Of a DNA stretch of 63,142 nt, positions 44,244 through 55,668 are shown piece after piece. Within the stretch, counting starts at the first letter, position 1. Each line of letters opens with the position of its first letter. The notes under the pieces are model-generated. The model was not told the DNA's origin. It made no database searches and was given only the letters and a program-made list of their open reading frames with translations. A program made the position numbers and the translations under genes. Origin of the DNA: Ceraceosorus guamensis (Eukaryota; Basidiomycota; Exobasidiomycetes; Ceraceosorales; Ceraceosoraceae); NCBI RefSeq assembly GCF_003144195.1, contig NW_020290082.1, positions 1 through 63,142 of the forward strand. Reading direction: 5' to 3'.

Positions 44244-44471
44244 CCATCTAAGGGCTGCATTACGCAGTCGCTTCTGCGGAGATCACTCCATGGTAAGCAC
44301 TCCCAGAATATGCTAACACAAGAACCAAAGCGGCTGGCCGACTCAAAGGTCGTGTTCCTTCGCCTCGAGATCCGAGCACGATGGCCAAGATTTACAGTGG
44401 TCAGGGTCGAACCGATTGGGCCGGCCCACATTACGGTGTGTCTACTGGACCGTCTGACATCGCCTTGATTG

Positions 44472-44618
44472 TCAGATGCCGAACGAATTGAGCTGCTGAG
44501 AGTGCTGATGTTGTGGCGTTTGCGGCTGCTGAAAGCTGAACTGCTGATTCTGGGGCGTTTGAAATCCTTGACTTGGCAATCCCTGCTGGCGTGCTTGATG
44601 CATCTGGAATTGTGGCTG

Positions 44619-44651
<33 letters not shown>

Positions 44652-47000
44652 ACTCATCTGCTGAGCGGCCCCAGGTAGGTGCTGTTGTAGCTGCTGCATG
44701 AAGATTTGCTGCTGGTGTGGGGGCACGTTGTTAAGCATACCGTTCTGCATCTGAGCTAGGAATTGCTGCTGCAACGATGGATTTTGTTGGAGCGCCGCAA
44801 AGTTGATGGGCGGTACTTCTTGTGCGGGCATACTCCCATTGTGTAAGCCAGCTTGTCCACCAGTGGAAAGGGCAGGAGACTGTTGCGACTGCCCTGGCCC
44901 AAAAGAGATCGATCCTCCAAATGACTGGTGCTGAGGGGCCAAATCCGGGCTGCTTGCAGACATTCGATTGGGTGAAGCTCTCGCTGGCCCATTCATAGCG
45001 ACGCCGGACGCTGCAGACTGGTCCCCAGGTCCCTGTCCCATCAGTTGAGTCTGCGCACGACCGTGCTGCTGCTGGAGCTGGGCTTGAGTACGCACGAGCG
45101 CTTGAAGCTGAGCAGCAACGGGCAACGCTCGAAAGTGTGGCTGGGTGGACTCCATGTACTGCACCAGGGGTTGGGGCTGATCCTTGCTGTGAGCTTGCAA
45201 CATGTTCAGCAAGCTGAGTGCAGAGGGTCCAAACGTCTGCGTGAGAGCTTGAATTTGCTGTGGAGTGGGAGCAGAAGTGGAGGGCGCGGGCTGTCCGGGG
45301 CGAGGAGCAGCGTGTTCCCCGGCGTAGCTTTGCCCAGGAAGTTGTGTTTGATTTGACGGAGGGGCTTGCTGTGTCGGCTGGGGAGGACTGGTGCGCGTGC
45401 CCGGTGACCATGTCGGTGTATTTGATGAGAGCGCTGCAGTACCTGCAGGCGTGGTGTCATGGGCAGCAGATTGAAAGACACCATTCTGGCTCGCGATCGA
45501 GGTGGCTGCAAGTTTACTGCTCACTGGTGAAGGCGCCGCAGGCGGGCCGGCAGAGGCATCCGATGGCGAAGGCTTGTGGGCTTTGCGACTGTCTTGTTCC
45601 TGAGACGGTTCGCGGGAGCGCTTTGTGGTCGTGCTTGCGCCGGATGGAGGCAACGAGTCATGCTCGGCGGATGCTGCGCTGAATTTGGCACCCGCAACCG
45701 CTGCCTCTGCTGCCCTTCTACCCGCCGCAATGTCGAACGTTGCGATGAGCTGAGCGTAGAGAGAGGGCAGCATGGACTCGGGGACATGAGAGGAGTGTGG
45801 AAAGGGCTCGGCACGCGGAGGTGGGGGAGCAGCTTTGCCATCAATTGCCGGTTTGGCTGCCCTGTCGGCCATAGCTGCAAGGAACGCTGCGCAGTGTGGT
45901 CGCGAATCGGGCGGGGAGCGTTCAGCTGCAGTTGCAAGGCGCATGATGTCATGCTGTTACGCACACAAGTTTGACGACAGTCTAAGGCCTGCTTCGCGGT
46001 ACACTGGCTCTGAAGCGAGGCTGCGCTGACCCAGGTCAACGCAGAGCCTAGGCCAGCAAGGTAAGACAGAAGCACGGAAAGGTCGGCGAGCGTCAGCGTG
46101 GCGAAGGAGCGCAGCTTGGCAAGTTTGGAGAAGGGGGCAACCAGCAAGCACGACGCACCTGATGAGCTCCTTGTTGATCTTGAGCACCAGGCCGATGCGA
46201 GTGCTGGCGACTTCTCTCTCCGGCGTCGTTTCATTGCTGACACCATTCGTAGGCGAGGAGGTGATCTTGACTTCGGCCTTGATCGTTGCATCTTTGGGAG
46301 ATGCAACAGGAGTTGAGGAACCGGCGTCCGCTCCAGTCGCGGGCGGCCTGGCGTTGGATGGGGCCGGTGTATGCAGTGCGCTCGCCACAGCCCTTGGAGG
46401 CGTGTCCGATGGAGCGGTAGAGGCCGTTGCCCTGGCATCTGCAGCTACCGGCAGAGCAGCTTGGCTTTTTGGTGCTGCCACTGCGTCGGACGGCAAAGGA
46501 AGCGGATCGGCTTGCGCTGGCTTGATCGACGCAGATGACTGCCCCGCCGATGCCGATGAGCTGGAGGCTGAGGATGGGACGTCCTTCGGAGGACTCGTCG
46601 AGCCGGGAACGGATGAGTGAGACTGCGGCTGAGGAGCTAAGAGTGAGCCTTCTCGATTTGCTGGCAGCGGGGCATCCTTCTCGGCTGCAGCTCGCGGTGT
46701 TGCAGCGTTCGCCACTACTTTCTGGGACACGGCATCATTCGAATTGTTCTGCGTCGGGTGGACAGGATCACGACGACTCGGTGCAGAGGCAGCGTTTGTG
46801 ACCTTTTCCGTGCTTGACGATGATGGAAGCGAGGCAGATGCTGCGACGTTCGCCTTGCTGCTAGCATTGGCAGCTGATGCGCCTGCGATCGAGGACGGGG
46901 TGGCAGCGGCGGAAGAGGGATGAGGCGAAGAGGCGGCGGTCGCAGTAGAGGTGGTGGGGATGGCGCTGGCGTGCTCGCTGGCCAGTGGAGCCGTCGACAT
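44472..47000 (-). CDS. SSXT/SNF11-like Gln-rich putative SWI/SNF subunit
   Basis: Exons 47000-46160 region (ending 46159), 46047-45965 and 45886-44472; 779 residues with consistent phases. Across the two introns the joined sequence reads IGLVLKINKELIR, LCVDLGQ, then PVYREAGLRLSSNL and SFLAAMADRAAKP. This fits the SSXT/SS18 and Snf11 pattern LxxNxxLIxxxxxxQ...YxxxLxxNLxxLAxxAD. The N-terminal 270 residues are Ser/Ala/Pro-rich. The C-terminal 460 residues are Gln-rich with a polyQ run from a TGC array (44,620-44,655). SS18-type subunits work in SWI/SNF chromatin remodelling; that role is inferred from one short domain. The small middle exon (83 bases) is essential to see the motif. Confidence 0.6.
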
Positions 47001-47354
47001 ACTCGAGGACCAAGAGGTGAGGGAAAAAGAGGGGCGCGGGGTTGACAAGTAGAAGTTGTGTGGGGCCCCAGCAGCGATGTGAATGGAGTGTGAATGCGAG
47101 TGTGGATGTGCACCCTCCTTCCGAGTTGTGCCGTGGCGGTGTGCGTGTGCGTGTGCGTGTGCCAAGTACGTTGGAAAGGTGGATGGGATGGGATGGGATG
47201 GGATGGGATGGGATGGTCTGTGCGCAGCGTTGAGGAATGGCTGATGTCGGTCAATGTCTGGAGGGCCTCGGGCCGAGTTGGAGGAGACCGGACGTGACTG
47301 ACCACTCAGACTCAACTGGAGCCGGGTGTTGCGGCGAAAAGCTTTGAGCTGCAA

Positions 47355-47362
47355 TCACGTGA
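47355..47362. promoter_or_regulatory. TCACGTGA palindrome (CACGTG box)
   Basis: A perfect palindrome about 355 bases upstream of the SSXT-like gene, overlapping CGTGAATCGTGAATC repeats. Confidence 0.35.
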
Positions 47363-47777
47363 ATCGTGAATCGCCAATTCGCCAGTCGCGAGTTTGCTTG
47401 GCTTGGCAGGCTGCTGATGAGCGCGAATCTTGAATGTGAAGGCGATTGATTATTCAAATTGATTGCGGTTATTTTTTGATCTTTGGAGCGTGACTCCTGC
47501 AATACTGTAACAGTCAAAAGTTGGACAAAGCATCGATTCAACTCGAGATTTGAACGACTTACCACTTGTATGGATGCGGACTAATCGGCGGGCAGTCATC
47601 TCCACCTACCAAGCCGCACGCCACGCATCCATTCCTTGATTCGTGATTGATCATTAAGTCGCGGTATCTGTCAGGCAGTCAAGAGTATACGCGTGTGCTG
47701 GGCGCGCGCACGCACGCTTTGCGATGGTGCGATCGCGGCTGTGCAACTCAGGCAAGAGTCGTGATTCGTGATTCTGA

Positions 47778-47812
<35 letters not shown>

Positions 47813-49483
47813 AGATGCGCGCGGCCGGGATGCACGCATGCAGCAGCCTCTGCGCCGCACGCGTCGCGCCCCCGATATGGAGTTGCGAATGTTCCGGATT
47901 GTTCGAGAGATTGCAGCGCACCGCATCGATCAATCTCACCATTCACACTCACGACTCACGCTTCACGATTCACGTCCAAGCCAACCATACTGGATGGTCC
48001 CTGAACGTTCCTTGGCATTCATCTCTTCGGCAGGGCATACACCCTGAATCTACACTATGCGCTACATGGTCATTCGATACTGCTCGTTTGCCATCGAGCA
48101 TGCAATCGTCATTTGCGAACGCACATCAAGCGTCCACTTTGACTCGGCGCGCATTCTCAAAGACGGATTTAAGACGCCGTCGAGACTGTACCCACAACCG
48201 AATCGCCTGCAAGAGTCCGGGCGATGATTGTACCCAAATTCAGCACCTCTTTCGCGTGTGCGGCAAAGACAGCCATGCAAGCGACAATCGCATCCACGAA
48301 TAAAAATGGCCGGCGGCTCGGCTTCGGCCAGGGCGTGGCTTGGCAAATGCGGAGATACTGCTGTGCAACAGTTTGAGTCTCGAGTTTTGAGTTCGAACAG
48401 AGCAAAGCTGCTCGGGCGAACGGGTCAGCAAATCAAGGATCTGGCAGCATTCGATTCAAGCTCCACGCCCTTATCATGAAGAACTCTTGACTCACAACGT
48501 TGCTTCTTCCGCTGCTGCTGCTCTAGTGTTGAGTGCACGACGTGCACTGTGGTCATGTTCATGACTATCCAGTCGACGTGTGCGTCACGCGAGTCTCAGA
48601 GGTACATGGCGAGCGAGTCACGAGTACAACTTCAAATCACGTTACACGAGGAAATCACACTCGTCAAGATCAGACTCCACTCACGACTCATCAAGACGCA
48701 AACGATAGACACCAAGCTCATTCACGATGTTCTATTTGCAGAATGGCGCTCAATTTTACGCTGCCTTGTCTGTCTGGCCGTGACGCAGATGGCAACGCTA
48801 ACTCATCCGTGGACATGCGCAACGGTCGGCCGAGCGCCAAGGCGTCAGCTTAATTCACGATTGCATGCAGCAGCAATACTGTAATCAAGAATCTGAATCA
48901 GACTCGCATGGAATGCCTGCCGTGCATCATCACATGCTGCTGCTGCAGTGTGAGTGCATATGCCTCGCTCTTCGCCCAGCATATGCAGCTTACTGCCGCG
49001 GCCGGCTGCCAAGCATCTGCCGGTCGATCGCCGATGCAGCCAGAAGCCAAAGCGCTCTCTCATCTCCACCGTCGACTTGCAACTTGGCCTGCCACGCCGC
49101 GCGACTGCGATGTCGAGCTACGGCACTCGCTCCGAGTGGTGAGTGGTGAGTGCCGTGGTATAGTCAGTGAGTGGCCACGAAGGGGACGATTGAGGCTTGT
49201 GGGTTGCTGTATCCGTGCTGCTGATTCCAAGCATCTGTGTATCGGCGCCCAGACTGTACACAATCACGAGCACCGCACATTTGCTGCTCCGGTTGACCGA
49301 CTGATGAGGTGTGCAGGAACTCCGAAGTGGCGCCGAGCGGAGCTGCCTGCGCGTGGATTGAGCCAGCGGGGGGTCTACCTGGAGGCGTCGACCGGCATGT
49401 TCACTTGAAGTGGATCTGTCTCTGCGGTCGATCGCTATACTTCTTGAGATACCGTTCAGCCGTCAAAGTCAAGTAAGTGGAGT

Positions 49484-49526
49484 ACTCGTGACTCGCGACT
49501 CGCGACTCGTGACTCGTGACTGAGAC
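49484..49526. repeat. GACTCGT/GACTCGC 7-base tandem run
   Basis: About six consecutive 7-base units (ACTCGTG, ACTCGCG variants). This is the longest run of a motif that recurs in most long intergenic regions of the window. Confidence 0.8.
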
Positions 49527-50466
49527 TGTAAGCCATGCCTCTGACTAGTATGCTCAACCTTATAATCTTGAATCAGAATGTCCGCATGACGGGATCGCAA
49601 TTCAAGCCCCAATTCGGCATGCCAGGAGATTAAATGCACCGCGTGCAGCGGGCAGTAGGAGAGAGGAAGCCTTTGTAGATGCAGGTTGCGGATGCATTTG
49701 GGACGGATGAGCTGAGCCTATATTTGGGGGTGATGCGATCGATGCATGGCATCAACGCGCAACGCGCAAGGAGCAAGAGAGTCAGAGTCAGTCACGGTCA
49801 CGAATCTTGAATGAGAAAGTGTGAGTGTTGATGCCTGCCTGGCCATCCCGAGCAAGCAGCAGCAGCAATGTGGATCAAGAGCAAGCAGCAGCCGGCATCT
49901 CCGCACGCACGCAAGACGCCGCACAGCTGTGAATGTGTCACCGTGATGAGTGAGGGAGTGGGAGTGGCGCTTGCTGCTGCTGCTGCGTGGTGGAGGGGAA
50001 AATAGCACATCGGCATGACTGTTCCGTCGATGGCGGAGCTGGAATCGCAATCTGCATGCATTGCCCAGAAATGGTCAAAAAGGTTTGGCATCGCGGCACA
50101 TCCATACATACATATACCGCTATACACACCGTGCGTCCACCGTCGCCGCGGCTTGCCCTTCCCGCCCTCGTTGATCCCCCGCACAAGTTCTTGTGCTCAT
50201 CGACACCTCTTGCTGATTGACAGCGATTCGGCTTTATTCGCCCAAAGGCATCCTGACAGAGCACTCGCTCGCTCATCCTTTTGCCGTCGCTCCTTCGTGT
50301 CCTTCGACGACAGATCGACCTTTTCCCCCCTTCACGGTGATTGGCCCCCTCTTACGCACACGACTTCGCTGGCTCGATCTGGCGCGGCACCACCATCACA
50401 CTACACTCACTCTCTTCCGCCGCTCGCTTGTGACATTGGCAGCGGCCATCCACACATGTAGTCAGC

Positions 50467-50559
50467 ATGAACTACCACACTCCTTCAGGTTCTCCTGTTC
50501 CCAACGGCGAGATGTCGCGCGCCGACATTGCTAGAGCCGCTTTGCGCTCTTTGGGCGGT

Positions 50560-50591
<32 letters not shown>

Positions 50592-52728
50592 ATCGTGGCA
50601 ACAGCAACAACATGTGGCGATGCCGCATCTTCCTCACCCGTCCAACCTCCCTGCTGCTCCAGCAGCTGCCGGCGGGTCCTACTTTGGAGGCACCGTAGTT
50701 GGCAGCTCACCAACCAGCTCCCCCATCCTTGCACCGGCTCAAAGCTCAGGCAATATGGCCGCCCCTTCTGGTGTCGTTCGTCGAGTTTCGCAAAGACAAA
50801 CCGGCAGAACGTCGGCCAGGCCACCATCTTCGTCGTCTTGGTGCGACACTCCCGGCAGCCAGGCGAGTCATTTGAGCAATCAAAGTCACGCGAGCTACCT
50901 CAGCAGCACAAGCGCTGCGCCCAGCCTGAGCCTGAGCCTGAGCACCAATAATGGCAGCAACGGCAGCCTGCACGCTAGCTTCTCAGGAGAGGTACCTCTG
51001 TGCACGCCCCCTCACTCAGCATTCTTCAACAACGCGCCTGGACATCCCGCAGCGCCTCTACTGCCCGTGCCCCAGCGATCCGAGGCGATGTTTCAGCGCG
51101 TTGCTGATCGTCTGCAACTGGACGTCGCAGATGTCAAGTCTGCAGTGTTGCAGCAAGATGCTCGCAATCAGGCCGGAAGTCGCGATGCTCGTCCGCCAGC
51201 TACACATCACCGATTGGATCGTGATACCCTGCGACTCATCCTCGAGACAGTGAGAGCGGAAGACGAGGTGAGTTTGTGGCGCACTTGCTAAGCGTATACG
51301 CCGAGTCATTAACGCTTGCTCTTACTGCGCCATCTTCTTTCGACGATCAAGCAGCGTCTTGCGAAGCTGGCCTCCTTCCGGACCGAGTACCTTCGAGCGG
51401 AGAGCCTGCGAATGCAAGTGGAGCTTGAGCAGCACAGACAGGCACATGTTCGAGATCTTGAACATCCTGCAGCAGGCCACACTCACGGCGCTGTGCCCGG
51501 TACGCCACCTCCCCCCTACGAGATTTCGGAGAATCAGCGCACTCATGCCTATCCTCGCCAGGTACCACCTGCCTTGCCTTCGCGTGCGCATCGTTCTATG
51601 GATGACTACACCACGGGCCCGCCTCTTCTGCCGCCTTTGCAGACATCATCGCAGCCTCAAAACAGCGCTTTGAATCGGCCGAGACACTCTGTGCCGTTTC
51701 ATGCTGCCGCAACTCATCATTCGGAGAGGATTTTGGCTCCTCTGCCGCATCAAGCACCGCCTGCATTGATGCGTCGCCGGGACACCTCGGCATCCTTGCC
51801 TCACGACGTCTTTGGCAACCCTTTCGCAAGCTTGCCACGCTCTCCAGACCTCTTCTTCCCAAGTCCCTCAACGCACGCCGATTCGATCGCATCCGAATCG
51901 CGCCGCGGCAGCGTGGACTCCAACATGAGCGGCGTGGGCAGTAAGCGCCGGCACGACGAGTCTGAAAGCATTCCTACGCACGAGCACGGTGCCGAGTGGC
52001 TGCCCAGGCAAGGCGACGGGCTCGCAGCTTCTGTCGCGGCACGCCTGGCCCCGCCACGCACCTCGAGTCTCGCTGATGCTACCGCGAGAATGGACATTCG
52101 AGACACCAACCCGGCAGGCTCCTCTCGCAGAACGAATGGCAGCATTAGGCCCCGGGGCAAAGCCTCTCGGCCCAGCAGCAGCGAAAGCAATGCTAATTCT
52201 AGCACAGGTAGCCTGGATCACGAAGAGGTCATGGCGCGATTGCGCAGCAAGGTGGCAGCTAGGCTTGCTGCCAAGCAGCAGCATGGCTCGGCAAGCACTG
52301 GGCTAGGCCTAGTCGACGCAATGCCACTCCAATCCACACCCGCCCATCGCCGCAGCAGCAGAGGCCGCACGAATCGCCCAGAGAGCGCTGGCAACGCTCC
52401 TAGACGGCGAAGCGTCGAAAGCCGAAGCGCGTCACGTCCGCGCAAGGTTGCGAGCATGAGCCACCTCCAAAGGTGCGACGAGGCGCCTTCTCGCAGTCCA
52501 TCTGACGAAGAGCAACAGCAGACTCCCATAGCCACAAAGCAGACAGGTAGACCTTTTGACTCCCCCAATGTTAGTGGGAGCACTGGCATTGAAGCTTTGC
52601 TAAACGCTGCAGCTATACGCGAGACGAATGCGGCCGCCACAATCTCCTCCTTAGCAGACCCTTCAAGCGCGATTGCACCCATTAGCGAAAATGCCATCAC
52701 CCCGCCTTCCCTCCGTACCGCTGCCTGA
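50467..52728 (+). CDS. PolyQ and Ser-rich protein of unknown function
   Basis: Exons 50467-51267 and 51352-52728 (acceptor could be three bases further), 725 residues, phase 0. A CAG array codes a polyQ run near residue 32. The most conserved-looking segment spans the intron: DTLRLILETVRAEDE then RLAKLASFRTEYLRAESLRMQVELEQHR, a predicted long amphipathic helix. Later there is a short helix EEVMARLRSKVAARLAAKQ. The rest is Ser/Pro/Arg-rich and probably disordered. It resembles fungal transcription regulators in composition, but I recognise no DNA-binding domain and assign no function. Confidence 0.75.
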
Positions 52729-52986
52729 CCCTTGAAGACAAATCTGTATCCTAGTATTCCCATTCCCAGATTCTAGAACGTCGGTCACTTTCTGCACTTG
52801 CAGACGCGCATGTGCGCATACCCCCAAATCAGCTCTTCGCGTCCCCGAATCGCAAAACGAATGCAGGCGGATCAGAACAGAGCCTTGGCAATGGGCAATG
52901 TCGATTTAAGATGCTTGCCTGACGCGTGGACATGGCGACGACCAGCTTGGTGAGCTGACGTGGTGCGAACGCGCTGCCTTCGTGGG

Positions 52987-53035
<49 letters not shown>

Positions 53036-53225
53036 ATCCCAGCCGTGGAAATGAGAATGAGGAGACTTTTATCCTTGATGTGCTAAGCGCCCACACGCTT
53101 GGCGAGGCAGCGGCTCTTTCGCGCCTCTCTCTATCTTGTTTACTTGAAAGCCATCGCCAAATCCGACGGGAACCTCTTCAGGGCCAGAGGAGCGTCTCCA
53201 CGTCAGCGTGCCGTGCGTGAGCACG
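52729..53225. other. Intergenic with GT microsatellite
   Basis: The convergent spacer between the polyQ gene and OST4. It holds an uninterrupted (GT)n run of about 22 units at 52989-53033. Confidence 0.6.
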
Positions 53226-53568
53226 TCATGCGGTGCCGGTCACCTTGGCAGCCGTGTGCGCAGGTGCTAAACGTTTTGCGTTGACGGAAATGAGCTGATG
53301 GGGCAAGCAAAAGTCAGCCAAGGTGCTCAGTAAAGAATTTTGACTTTCAAAGGGACGAGACGACAGAAAGAGAGTCACCACTTGCCCAAGTCCCTTTTTT
53401 GAGGCCATGGCGTCGGACGTGTGCACCACAAATGCGCTTTTGTGCTGGAAACTCTGGGGGGCGCGCGCTGCTGCGTGCACATCGACTCACGTGGTAGAAA
53501 ACGATGAGGACCATGGTCAGACTACCGAGCCAGTTGGCCAGCGCTGCGAGCGTCACATCTGAAATCAT
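53226..53568 (-). CDS. OST4: Oligosaccharyltransferase subunit OST4
   Basis: A mini-gene: exons 53568-53491 and 53294-53226 with a 196-base phase-0 intron; 48 residues. The start MISDVTLAALANWLGSLTMVLIVFYH matches the OST4 family (MISDxxL...LxNxxGxxxMxLIVxYH), a single-span ER membrane micro-protein. OST4 holds the Stt3 catalytic subunit and Ost3/6 together in the N-glycosylation complex. The second exon supplies ISVNAKRL and a short tail, longer than the 36-residue yeast protein. Each exon sits inside a longer spurious frame, so the gene is easily missed. A TCACGTGA site lies 280 bases upstream. Confidence 0.85.
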
Positions 53569-54645
53569 GTCTGCTGCCGCGCGCTCCTCGCAACCTCTCG
53601 CGCTGCTCGTACTGCTACAATGCCCCAGACCTGATCCTTTTCGTGGGGAGGAGCGGAGTCACCTGTTGATAGTTGAGACTGTGGCGCGAAGTGCGGAGCG
53701 TTCTTCTTTGCTTGCCCTTGAATGCGGCAGAGGGGTGAAGGTCAAGAAGAAGCTTGGCGCGGATACGCGTACTCCAAGCATGTCCGACATAGTCGTGAGT
53801 CGTGAGTGCTGCTGCTTTGGAAAGCGTGCTCACCGTGGGAGCCACGTTCACGTGACTGATAAGCAGCGCATCCGCACGAGAGGGCTGACGCACGGACCTC
53901 CGCGGCTCGTGCAAGCGCGCTTGGCGCTTATTGCTGCTGAGTGCGCACGCGTGTGGCTGAACCGCTGGCTGGCTGGCTGGCTGGCTGGCTGGGCTTGGGA
54001 TGGTGCACGAGGTGTTGATGTGTGCTGGTATACTTGTGCGTCAAGGAGAGCAGAGCAGCATAATAGTCACGAGTCACGAGTTGACGTGAGTTGCGTTGCG
54101 TGCGTGCTGATGGCGAGGGTGGGCGCTCTGCTCTGCGTGTGTGGCCCCCATATGACCGAGGAGGCAAGCAGCGGCGGGGTATGCAGGAGCGGCGATGAGG
54201 AGGCGAAGAGGCATGCTGGGCGGCGCGGGTTGCATTGCACGCGCGCCATGTCTGCGGCTCACGGCGACACAATGCGCACTCGCAGACAGACTCCAACTCC
54301 AACTCACACTCAGACTATTGAGATGGCTTGTACGCACATGTGACTTGGGGCGATGACCATCCAGCCAACCAAAATAAAGAATCTCGACATCTTGAATTCA
54401 CATTGTGAATGCTGCGCAGCCCTCCTCTTCCAGAAGAGACTCACGACTGCTGCTGCTCTTACGCTCACTCTCACATCACCTCTGTCACCAGCACACGCGC
54501 CACGGCGATTGTGCCCACTCACTTCTTCGGCAGAAAAGGTCCGTATTGTCGCTACCAGTCAGCTCAGCGCAACTCCCCTTTGCGCCCACACCACACTCTC
54601 ACCTATCAACGATAGCCAGCATCAGTCCAGGTGACGCAGATCACG
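53569..54645. promoter_or_regulatory. Divergent spacer, OST4/RhoGDI
   Basis: 1.1 kb between divergent genes. It contains a (GGCT)n run at about 53967-53992, GACTCAC-type motifs at 53794-53808 and 54064-54082, and one TCACGTGA. A 279-codon open frame covers much of it but has no coding character. Confidence 0.45.
53848..53855. promoter_or_regulatory. TCACGTGA palindrome (CACGTG box)
   Basis: A perfect palindrome 280 bases upstream of the OST4 ATG. Confidence 0.35.
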
Positions 54646-55668
54646 ATGGCGGACAAGGTCAGCGAGGATGAGCTCAAGCCTACCCGTGCGTAGCAGGGAC
54701 GTGCAGCTCTGCCTCTCCCTTGCCGGCTCTGAGGCTGACATCAGCTGCTTTGCCTTTTCTTCCCCCTTCTCCCTACATGACTGCGCAGAGACTGAGGGCT
54801 ACAAGGCTGGAGAGAAAAAGTCGCTAGCAGAGTACGCTCAGCTGGACGCAGAGGATGAGAGCCTGGCTCGCTGGAAAGCTAGTCTAGGCATCGTTCCCGG
54901 TGCTTCTGGTGGAGCTGCTACTGGACCAAAGGTGCGTGTCATGCGTGACAGGAGCGGTACAGCAGGGTAGTGAGGTGCAGGCGGATAGCGTCTTGGAGCT
55001 AGAGTGGCCAGCCCGGGACCGGCTACTTTGCGGAGCAGCGCTGAGGAAAAGATGCTCGCACCAGCGCTGCCACGATGCTGACCGATCCAGGCTCTTGACC
55101 CAACGCAGCTCAAGTTGCACTCCCTTTCGCTCGTCTCTGCTACGGCGCCAAACGGAGCTGTCACCTTGGACTTGGAGAGTGGTAACGCAGACGCTATCAA
55201 GAAGGACACCTTGACAATCAAAGAAGGCGTCGAGTATCACGTCAGCTTCAAGTTCACGTGAGTAGCATGTAGTCTCGCGTGTCCTCACGACTCCAGAGCT
55301 GGGCCGCTCACGATGTCATTGCTTCTCTTCTTTTCCTGCAGCGTAGGTCAAGAAGTGCTGTCCGGCTTGCGTTTCATCCAAGTCGTCAAGCGTGGAGGCA
55401 TTCCAGGTGCGCCTTCGACGAGCCTCGTCATGCGTCCATGTGCTGATTGGTTCGCTATCCCTCTACAGTCGACAAGACGGAAGCGATGATTGGATCCTTT
55501 TCACCACGTGGCGAGCCTTACATCAAGCATCTAGAGACGGAAGAAGCTCCTTCGGGCATGCTCGCACGAGCCACCTACAGCGTGCGAAGCAGACTGATCG
55601 ACGATGACAACCAGACGCTTTGGGATCAGAGCTGGAGCTTCAAGATTGCCAAGGATTGGGCCGCATAG
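54646..55668 (+). CDS. RDI1: Rho GDP-dissociation inhibitor (RhoGDI)
   Basis: Five exons: 54646-54685, 54789-54931, 55109-55257, 55342-55406 and 55469-55668; 198 residues, the normal size. Recognised by ESLARWKASLGI, the immunoglobulin-like beta-sandwich with KKDTLTIKEGVEYHVSFKF, EVLSGLRFIQVVKRGGIPVDKTEAMIGSFSPR, EEAPSGMLARATYSVRSRLIDDD and the terminal WSFKIAKDW. RhoGDI extracts prenylated Rho/Cdc42 GTPases from membranes and keeps them inactive in the cytosol, which matters for polar growth. Two donors are GTGCGT/GTGCGC. The symbol follows the yeast name. Confidence 0.93.

Larger units (their letters stand above)
47001..50466. promoter_or_regulatory. Long divergent intergenic region with GACTCAC-type motifs
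   Basis: 3.4 kb between two divergent Gln-rich-protein genes, without a supported gene. It contains a (GATGG)n run at about 47178-47215, a (TGC)n run at 47779-47812, and many partial copies of the 7-base motif GACTCAC/GACTCGT and its complement (for example 47638-47652, 47757-47775, 47944-47976). A run of five to six units lies at 49484-49526. Two large transcription-related genes with long upstream regions suggest complex regulation, or unannotated non-coding transcripts. Confidence 0.45.

Noticed and set aside
44096-44431. A minus-strand 111-codon frame.
   Set aside because: It is antisense to the hypothetical ORF at 43638 and its downstream spacer, without motifs.
53504-54343. A 279-codon plus-strand frame.
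   Set aside because: It overlaps OST4 exon 1 on the other strand, includes GGCT and GTGAGTC repeats and shows no domain or typical coding character.
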